NCBI GenBank assembly: GCA_021848555.1
Contig: JAJZUN010000154.1
Coordinates: 1-6,627 of the forward strand
DNA length: 6,627 bases
Direction of reading: 5' to 3'
Source of the DNA: Pseudomonadota bacterium
GTDB taxonomy: Bacteria; Pseudomonadota; Gammaproteobacteria; Burkholderiales; SG8-39
Shown: positions 1 through 4,649 of the stretch, piece by piece
How the letters are laid out: each line of letters starts with the position of its first letter
How positions within the stretch are numbered: the first letter of the stretch is position 1
The notes under the pieces: generated by a model
The model's input: only the letters and a program-made list of their open reading frames with translations
The model's database searches: none
Told to the model about the DNA's origin: nothing
Translations under genes and position numbers: made by a program

Positions 1-1
1 C

Positions 2-280
2 GGTGCGGTGATCTTCGGCGTGTCGCGCGACAACCTCGCGTCGCACGACAGATTCCGCAGCCAGCTCGAGCTGCCGTTCGATCTGATCGCCGACACCGAA
101 GAGAAGCTCTGCCACATGTTCGGCGTGGTCAAGAACAAGATCATGTACGGCAAGAAGGTCAAGGGAATCGAACGCAGCACCTTCCTGGTCGACGCCGAAG
201 GCGTGCTGCGCCACGAGTGGCGCGGCGTGAAGGTCGCCGGCCATGTCGAGGAAGTGCTCGAGGCCGTTCGCAAGCTTTGA
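2..280 (+). CDS. bcp: Bcp/PrxQ-type thioredoxin-dependent peroxiredoxin, C-terminal part
   Basis: This is the 3' end of a cytoplasmic peroxiredoxin of the AhpC/TSA superfamily, which reduces hydrogen and organic peroxides with electrons from thioredoxin. The frame is already open at base 2, so the true start and the peroxidatic cysteine lie upstream of the window; the GTG at 8 is internal. The visible 92 or so residues begin with the strand reading VIFGVSRDN, followed by the helix LASHDRFRSQ and the segment LPFDLIADTEEKLCHMFGV. The family-typical YGKKVKGIERSTFLVD comes next, whose Arg in the ERSTF motif is the conserved active-site arginine of peroxiredoxins. It ends with GVLRHEWRGVKVAGHVEEVL, the usual closing strand and helix. 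The stop is TGA at 278-280. A GC hairpin lies 54 bases downstream, and the PIN-PhoH gene follows on the same strand, a neighbour pair I recall from beta-proteobacteria. The family assignment is firm; the gene symbol follows usual practice. Confidence 0.93.
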   Translation, partial: GAVIFGVSRDNLASHDRFRSQLELPFDLIADTEEKLCHMFGVVKNKIMYGKKVKGIERSTFLVDAEGVLRHEWRGVKVAGHVEEVLEAVRKL

Positions 281-334
281 ACCGTTCCAAGCGCGATGCA
301 CCGGTCCGCGGGGGCCGGGGCGTGTTCCCATCGA

Positions 335-373
335 GCCGCCGCCGGGCTTGCGCCCGCCGGCGGCTTGTCGTTT
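335..373 (+). terminator. Candidate intrinsic terminator after the peroxiredoxin gene
   Basis: Bases 335-347 pair with 352-364 in a 13-position stem with a single C-C mismatch (342/357) and a TTGC loop. The downstream side is followed by TTGTCGTTTG, which is T-rich but not a clean T run. The position, between the stop at 280 and the next start at 400, suits termination or attenuation between the two genes. The weak T tract makes this a candidate only. Confidence 0.5.
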
Positions 374-399
374 GTCGATTCCGCTCTGGCTGCTGACCC

Positions 400-2157
400 A
401 TGCCCCTGCCCAAGCCTCCCGCCAAACTCGGCGCCCTGCTCCACCCGCCGGCGCCCGATGCCGACGCGACCGTGACACCGCCGCGCGCGCCCAAGCGCGC
501 GAAATCCGGCACGGCCCCCCTGGCGCAATCGTCGCCGACGGCCGCCAGTCGCGCCGCGCCGGGCAAGACGCGCGCGCCCAGCGCACCCGCGTCGTCGCCT
601 GCTGTGCCGGCACCGGCGGTGCCGCCTGCGGCGGCTTCGCGCCTCGCGGGCAAGGCCGCACCCGAGGTCGCTGCGGCACCGGCACACGGCGCCGTCGCCG
701 TGCCCGCCAATCTGCAGCGGCGCAAGGCGCCCGCGCCCAAGCCGGCTGCGCGCCAGGCCGCTGCGGTGCGCAAGCTGTTCGTGCTCGACACCAATGTGTT
801 GATGCATGACCCGACTTCGCTGTTCCGCTTCGAGGAACACGACGTCTACCTGCCGATGGTCACGCTGGAGGAACTCGACGGCCACAAGAAGGGCATGTCC
901 GAAGTCGCGCGCAATGCGCGCCAGGCCAGCCGCGAGCTCGACGCGCTGGTCGCCGACATCGAAAGCGGCATGGAACAGGGCATACCGCTGGACCACACCG
1001 GACACGCGGAAGCTGGAGGGCGGCTGTTCTTCCAGACGCGTGCGCACGTCGCGCGGCTGCCCGAGGCGCTGCCGCAGGGCAAGGCCGACAACCAGATCCT
1101 GGCCGTGCTGCACGAGCTGACCCAGCTGCACGCGCCGCGACCGGTGGTGCTGGTGTCCAAGGACATCAACATGCGCGTCAAGGCGCGCGCACTGGGCCTG
1201 CACGCCGAGGATTACGCCAACGACAAGACGCTCGACGACGCCGACCTGCTGTACACCGGACTGCTGCAGCTTCCGGCCGACTTCTGGGAACAACAGGCGC
1301 AACAGATCGAGAGCTGGCAGCAAGGCGGCCAGGCGTTCTACCGGCTGCAGGGCCCGCTGGTGGCGGCGATGCTGGTCAACCAGGCCGTGTACTGGGAGTC
1401 GCCCAGCGCCACGCCGCTGCACGCCCGGGTGCGGGAGATCCGGGCTTCCACCGCAGTGCTGCAGGTCGTGCGCGACTTCACCCATCCGAAGACCAGCGTC
1501 TGGGGCGTCACCGCGCGCAACCGCGAGCAGAACTTCGCGCTGAACCTGCTGCTCGACCCGGAAGTCGACTTCGTCACGCTGACCGGACAGGCCGGCACCG
1601 GCAAGACCCTGCTGGCGCTCGCCGCGGGTCTGCACCAGGTGCTGGAAGATCGACGCTACAACGAAATCATCATCACCCGCGTGACGGTTCCGGTCGGCGA
1701 GGACATCGGCTACCTGCCTGGGACCGAGGAAGAGAAGATGTCGCCGTGGATGGGAGCGCTCGACGACAACCTCGAGGTGCTGAACCAGTCCGGCGGTGCG
1801 CCGGGGTCCGGCGAATGGGGCCGTGCGGCGACCCAGGAGCTGATCCGCTCGAAGGTCAAGATCAAGAGCATGAGCTTCATGCGCGGACGCACCTTCCTGA
1901 ACAAGTTCGTCATCGTCGACGAGGCGCAGAACCTGACGCCCAAGCAGATGAAGACCCTGGTCACGCGAGCCGGCCCCGGCACCAAGATCATCTGCATGGG
2001 CAACCTGGCGCAGATCGACACCCCGTACCTGACCGAGGGCAGTTCGGGCCTGACCTACGTCGTCGACCGCTTCAAGGGCTGGAAGCACGCCGGCCACATC
2101 ACCCTGGCGCGCGGCGAACGCAGTCGGCTGGCGGATTACGCGACCGAGGTGCTCTGA
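400..2157 (+). CDS. PIN domain-PhoH ATPase fusion protein (PhoH family)
   Basis: This is a cytoplasmic protein of 585 residues joining a PIN-type nuclease fold to a PhoH P-loop ATPase. Proteins of this layout (YlaK of Bacillus, mycobacterial PhoH2) are linked to RNA unwinding and cleavage; the role here is inferred from family. Residues 1 to about 122 are Ala/Pro/Arg-rich and look disordered. The PIN domain spans about 125-260: acidic residues D130 (VLDTNVLMHDP), E157/E158 (VTLEELDGHKKG), D230 (GKADNQI) and D255 (VSKDIN) are in the expected order for the metal site. The PhoH domain spans about 365-585: Walker A GQAGTGKT at 396-403, Walker B FVIVDEAQN at 503-511, GNLAQID at 534-540, and an Arg-rich end (RGERSR, 571-576). 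The ATG at 400 is the first possible start because an in-frame TGA lies at 394-396. No clear Shine-Dalgarno precedes it, but MPLPKPPAKLG resembles family starts as I recall them. It converges on the minus-strand secreted-protein genes. Confidence 0.95.
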   Translation: MPLPKPPAKLGALLHPPAPDADATVTPPRAPKRAKSGTAPLAQSSPTAASRAAPGKTRAPSAPASSPAVPAPAVPPAAASRLAGKAAPEVAAAPAHGAVAVPANLQRRKAPAPKPAARQAAAVRKLFVLDTNVLMHDPTSLFRFEEHDVYLPMVTLEELDGHKKGMSEVARNARQASRELDALVADIESGMEQGIPLDHTGHAEAGGRLFFQTRAHVARLPEALPQGKADNQILAVLHELTQLHAPRPVVLVSKDINMRVKARALGLHAEDYANDKTLDDADLLYTGLLQLPADFWEQQAQQIESWQQGGQAFYRLQGPLVAAMLVNQAVYWESPSATPLHARVREIRASTAVLQVVRDFTHPKTSVWGVTARNREQNFALNLLLDPEVDFVTLTGQAGTGKTLLALAAGLHQVLEDRRYNEIIITRVTVPVGEDIGYLPGTEEEKMSPWMGALDDNLEVLNQSGGAPGSGEWGRAATQELIRSKVKIKSMSFMRGRTFLNKFVIVDEAQNLTPKQMKTLVTRAGPGTKIICMGNLAQIDTPYLTEGSSGLTYVVDRFKGWKHAGHITLARGERSRLADYATEVL

Positions 2158-2251
2158 GCCTGCCGGGCGGCCGGGGGGATCCCGGTCGCTTGCGCCGGCA
2201 TCGCCGCGCGCGGGTGGGCCGGATCGGGCAGGCGCGCGAGGATCGGCGCCA
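2158..2251. other. Intergenic gap between convergent genes with weak hairpins
   Basis: This 94-base GC-rich gap separates the PhoH stop from the stop of the minus-strand secreted protein. TGCCGG at 2161-2166 can pair with CCGGCA at 2195-2200, enclosing a smaller CCGGG/CCCGG hairpin (2171-2175 with 2181-2185). No T run follows on either strand, so this could be a structured bidirectional transcript end, but it does not meet the usual criteria for an intrinsic terminator. Confidence 0.3.
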
Positions 2252-2980
2252 TCAAGTGCCGAGGCTGGCGGCCAGGCCGAGCAGCCAGTCGCGATCCCAG
2301 CGCGGCTGCTTCGGGTGGTCGACATCGTCGAACACCACCAGCTCGTAGCTCGAGCGCTCGTTCGCCCACGACAGCGTGCTCCTGCTCAGCCCCGCCGGAG
2401 ATTTTTCGATCTCCAGGCTCGCCGGATGGGGGCCGACGTTCGCGTTGAGGAATTCGGTGAAGATCAGCACAGCCGATTCGAGCGAGTCCGCGAAGTTCAT
2501 TTCGTCGAGATAAGCCATCACCTTGTCCGGGCGCACGAACAGCCTGGTCATCGTGATCATCTTGCCGTCGACGACGAGCCCGGGGATCGTTCCGAGGCAC
2601 TCCCAGTCCTTCAGCTCGGAAGCCTCGAGCCTTACCGACGAGCCGCCGACGAGAGTCGGCGCATTGCTTCCGGGCGGCACGATGAAATCCAGTGCGTGCG
2701 ACAACGCGTCGGCGATCTCGCGATCCTCGACGAGTCGGTATCCGGCGCGGTGCGCGCGCAGCCGCTGCTCCAGCATCTCGCGCTGACCTGCCGGCACTTC
2801 GGTGATCGATTTGTACACCGCCTTGCGTGGCACGAATCCGGGCGTCGGGCTGAGCCGCGGGTCGTTGAGCGCCTGTTCCAGCGACGGCATCCCCGGTGCG
2901 TGCTCGCCGACGGCCGGCGCGCCGGCCACCGCGCCGAGGAATGCGATGCATGAAACGACGCAAATCAGTTTTGTATGCAT
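2252..2980 (-). CDS. Secreted protein of unknown function (242 residues)
   Basis: I do not recognise this family. The frame can be read from a TTG at 2992, but the ATG at 2980 is the better start because GGAGG (bases 2986-2990, read on the minus strand) sits five bases upstream of it. The protein opens with a Sec signal peptide: a Lys at position 4, a hydrophobic run over residues 5-20, and an APA-type cleavage site around residue 23, so it probably works in the periplasm or outside the cell. The mature part is soluble and mixed in composition: a charged helix-like stretch at about 64-95 (AGQREMLEQRLRAHRAGYRL), then a likely alpha/beta region with a single cysteine in KDWECLG, then WANERSSYELVVFDDVDHP near the end. 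There are no transmembrane segments after the leader, no lipobox, and no catalytic motif I can name. It lies 39 bases downstream of another signal-peptide gene on the same strand, so the two are probably co-transcribed. Confidence 0.8.
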   Translation of the reverse strand: MHTKLICVVSCIAFLGAVAGAPAVGEHAPGMPSLEQALNDPRLSPTPGFVPRKAVYKSITEVPAGQREMLEQRLRAHRAGYRLVEDREIADALSHALDFIVPPGSNAPTLVGGSSVRLEASELKDWECLGTIPGLVVDGKMITMTRLFVRPDKVMAYLDEMNFADSLESAVLIFTEFLNANVGPHPASLEIEKSPAGLSRSTLSWANERSSYELVVFDDVDHPKQPRWDRDWLLGLAASLGT

Positions 2981-2985
2981 GACAT

Positions 2986-2990
2986 CCTCC
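2986..2990 (-). promoter_or_regulatory. Ribosome binding site that decides the start at 2980
   Basis: On the minus strand this reads GGAGG, five bases before ATG 2980. It overlaps the codons that would be used from the upstream TTG at 2992, so it argues for the shorter protein. Confidence 0.75.
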
Positions 2991-3019
2991 AATTACTCAA
3001 TCCTGTTAAATCAATGAAT

Positions 3020-3472
3020 TCATGGGTGACGAACGGGCAGCAAAATATTGCAATCGGTCGCCCTCGTACCTCCCAGATAAACCTCCTTGCCGTTGCCATT
3101 CCAGCCATAATGGTAGCCAACGACGATTCCCCACCAGAACTCACTGGCCAGATGTCCAGCGTATGAACGCCAGGTAAATTCCCAGCCTCTGGCCTGGGGC
3201 GCTTTCGGGTAGGTATTGATGATATGAAGCAAATCTCCGTCTGCGTTATAGTGCGCGGATGCCGTCCATAGCCGACGCCTCGGCAGGAGGCTTGGGTGAA
3301 ACGTCGAGCTTTCCTGCGCACCCGCTGGAGCACAGGATCGACTGAAGATCAACCAGCCCCATCCAACATGCTGCTCGCCAGCCGCAGCGGGGATGGACAA
3401 GAATGTCTGCAGCGCAAGGCCCGCGCATGACGCGCCCATCAGGGCTGGAAGGCAATGTCTTTTTTTCGGCAC
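3020..3472 (-). CDS. Small tryptophan-rich secreted protein of unknown function (150 residues)
   Basis: I do not recognise this family. A GTG start at 3472 is supported by AAAGGA six bases upstream on the minus strand. The first 31 residues form a convincing Sec signal peptide: basic MPKKRH, a hydrophobic core over about 8-27, and PAAA with cleavage predicted after A31. The mature part is about 119 residues with eight tryptophans, many glycines and tyrosines (GWGWLIF, GWEFTWRS, EFWWGIVVGYHYGWNGNG), and only two cysteines, C47 and C141, which could form one disulfide bond across the domain. The aromatic and glycine pattern suggests a compact beta-rich or surface-binding protein; that is inference. 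Base composition is lower in GC than in the PhoH gene. The stop TGA (3020-3022) lies 39 bases before the ATG of the next minus-strand gene, which is also exported, suggesting a two-gene unit. Overlapping frames of 86 and 122 residues here are shadows without leader or ribosome binding site. Confidence 0.7.
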   Translation of the reverse strand: MPKKRHCLPALMGASCAGLALQTFLSIPAAAGEQHVGWGWLIFSRSCAPAGAQESSTFHPSLLPRRRLWTASAHYNADGDLLHIINTYPKAPQARGWEFTWRSYAGHLASEFWWGIVVGYHYGWNGNGKEVYLGGTRATDCNILLPVRHP

Positions 3473-3478
3473 GAAATT

Positions 3479-3484
3479 TCCTTT
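3479..3484 (-). promoter_or_regulatory. Ribosome binding site for the GTG start at 3472
   Basis: The minus strand reads AAAGGA followed by six bases (AATTTC) and then GTG. This supports a non-ATG start for the small tryptophan-rich secreted protein. Confidence 0.7.
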
Positions 3485-3512
3485 GCAGCGATATCAGCCG
3501 ATTCAATCATCC

Positions 3513-3540
3513 GCAGCGGAGCGCGCCCGGCGCGTGCTGC
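3513..3540 (-). other. GC-rich stem-loop in the leader of the secreted-protein genes
   Basis: GCAGC at 3513-3517 pairs with GCTGC at 3536-3540, and inside it CGCGC at 3522-3526 pairs with GCGCG at 3530-3534 around a three-base loop. It lies about 40 to 70 bases upstream of the GTG start on the minus strand, so it would be in the 5' leader if transcription starts further up. No T run follows. Its role is unknown. Confidence 0.3.
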
Positions 3541-3844
3541 TTGACGCACAACATTCAATGAGACCGGCCATTTGGAAAATGATAGGCGGTCACGAGCTGC
3601 ATTTGATCGGAAACGCAGTGGTGCGGATTCTGTCTGGCGCTGGACCAATGCAACTGCACGGCGATGCGCGCGCTGCTCGGAGTCATTGCAGAAAAAATAT
3701 CCTGCAGGCAAGACGAAACTTGAAAATCAACCCACGTCAGCACCAGGGCTGCGACATTTCGCAACCCGTCTTCAACCGCATTCCGAGGCGCGCCACAGCG
3801 ATCCGTTCGTAATCGAAACGGTTGCCTCGTCGCGGCGAACGCGA
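3541..3844. other. Stretch without a recognisable gene
   Basis: About 300 bases with several open frames on both strands, none of which has a ribosome binding site, leader, or motif I can support. Translations are Arg/Ala-rich in the usual shadow manner. The stretch includes an A/T-rich patch near 3688-3730. It would hold the promoter of the minus-strand secreted-protein unit if that promoter is not close to 3500; I could not pick out convincing -35/-10 boxes. Confidence 0.4.
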
Positions 3845-4280
3845 TCACGACGCGAAGCGCGTCGACTGGACCATGCCGGCGCAAGACAGGCGCACGCCGG
3901 CTGCGCGCCGGGGCGCCGCGCATCGCGCCCCGCGCGAACAGCCGCTGCAAGTCCTGCGGCGTCGGTTGCACGCAGAGCACGATCGCCTGCACGATCGGAC
4001 CTTCCTCGAGCCGCAGGTGGCCGTACACGTACGGTGCGATGCCCTCGAAGCGCGGATGGCACGCCGAAGTGATGTTGTGCGATGCGAACAGCAGCGTGGC
4101 GCGGCCGCTGATCGGGCGCTGCCCGACGTCCCAGCCTGATGCGCTTGGCTGCGCAGACACAGCAGCGCCGCGATCAAGCTCGGCAGCGACATCTCCGCGA
4201 ATTCGGCCGAGTGGATGTTGTCGCGCACGCACCGAAGGATGTGCTGGACACATTCACAGAATTGAGGCCGGCATGGTCAT
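3845..4280 (-). pseudogene. Probable frameshifted gene remnant, family not recognised
   Basis: Reading the minus strand, the protein-like sequence jumps between two frames. From about 4280 to 4140 one frame gives CVRDNIHSAEFAEMSLPSLI and ALLCLRSQAHQ. From about 4137 to 3915 this frame turns Arg/Ser/Cys-rich, while the next frame becomes protein-like: GWDVGQRPISGRATLLFASH, then CHPRFEGIAPYVYGHLRLEE and IVLCVQPTPQDLQRLFARG. Near 3905-3925 the first frame again looks plausible (AAGVRLSCAGMVQSTRFAS) up to a TGA at 3845-3847. Two compensating single-base shifts would make one product of about 130 to 145 residues. No ribosome binding site is visible at a start; GTG 4228 is the only obvious one in the first frame. 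I cannot name the family. It could also be a sequencing error in a live gene, or chance openness in GC-rich DNA. Confidence 0.4.
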
Positions 4281-4314
4281 CGCCTCAAAAAGACGAACAA
4301 AAACACCGAACTAT

Positions 4315-4328
4315 GCTGAATATTCAGC
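4315..4328. repeat. Perfect 14-base palindrome
   Basis: GCTGAAT followed directly by its reverse complement ATTCAGC, in an A/T-rich patch between the gene remnant and the phosphoesterase gene. It could be a repressor or activator site; no known operator is matched with confidence. Confidence 0.35.
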
Positions 4329-4400
4329 CGCGCAGAAGGGCTTGAGTTCGGTCCATTGACACGATCGGGGCCAATGGTGGAAGAGGACATATTAACTATC

Positions 4401-4412
4401 TCACATATGTGA
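4401..4412. repeat. Perfect 12-base palindrome
   Basis: TCACAT followed directly by ATGTGA, about 240 bases upstream of the phosphoesterase start and 72 bases after the other palindrome. The half-sites are the elements of a CRP-like site in the inverted arrangement and without the six-base spacer, so it is not a canonical CRP site. It is a possible operator only. Confidence 0.3.
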
Positions 4413-4649
4413 AACGATGCTGAATGGATGGATCTTATGGGACGGACCGGGCACAATCGATATTGCAGAGAAAAATTTCTGCTCTTGAACTGCCCGTTGC
4501 CGACTGTGGACCTGCAGCTCATCGAACGGTGGCAGCTCGACTCGACCGCGCCCTTCGCCGGGCCGGAGACGGCGCCTGACAACCTGTGCGGTACGCATCG
4601 AGTAGCCATCGATACATTGGGGCATCCATTTAAACCAAAGGATGTAAGC
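4413..4649 (+). other. In-frame open extension upstream of the phosphoesterase start
   Basis: The phosphoesterase frame stays open upstream from 4650 to just after a TGA at 4410-4412, a further 79 codons, with in-frame ATGs at 4428 and 4437. The translation has protein-like runs such as LPTVDLQLIERWQLDSTAPF and DNLCGTHRVAIDTLGHPFKP. No Shine-Dalgarno stands before 4428 or 4437, and starting there would bury the Tat signal more than 100 residues inside the protein. I therefore treat this as leader DNA or the remnant of another coding segment, not as part of the mature gene. Confidence 0.4.
4637..4642 (+). promoter_or_regulatory. Ribosome binding site for the phosphoesterase start at 4650
   Basis: AAAGGA followed by seven bases and ATG. 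It decides for the 4650 start over in-frame upstream ATGs and places the twin-arginine motif at residues 28-34. Confidence 0.75.

Noticed and set aside
159..809. Open frames of 211 (minus) and 188 (plus) residues across the peroxiredoxin-PhoH junction
   Set aside because: They overlap well-supported genes, are extremely Arg/Ala-rich, and have no ribosome binding site; they are shadows of GC-rich coding sequence.
2136..2963. 275-residue minus-strand frame overlapping the secreted-protein gene
   Set aside because: The alternative frame has a signal peptide, a GGAGG-preceded start and balanced composition; this one is Arg/Gly-rich and has none of these.
3848..3864. Seven-base stem-loop CGACGCG/CGCGTCG with AAG loop
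   Set aside because: It lies at the end of the pseudogene frame, has no T run on either side, and such short GC stems are expected by chance here.
3978..3997. GCACGATCG repeated twice within about 20 bases
   Set aside because: Only two short copies inside a protein-like region; not enough to call an iteron or repeat array.
4356..4394. TTGACA at 4356-4361 as a -35 box for the phosphoesterase gene
   Set aside because: No acceptable -10 box at 16-18 bases; the nearest A/T-rich hexamer (TATTAA at 4390) is 28 bases away.
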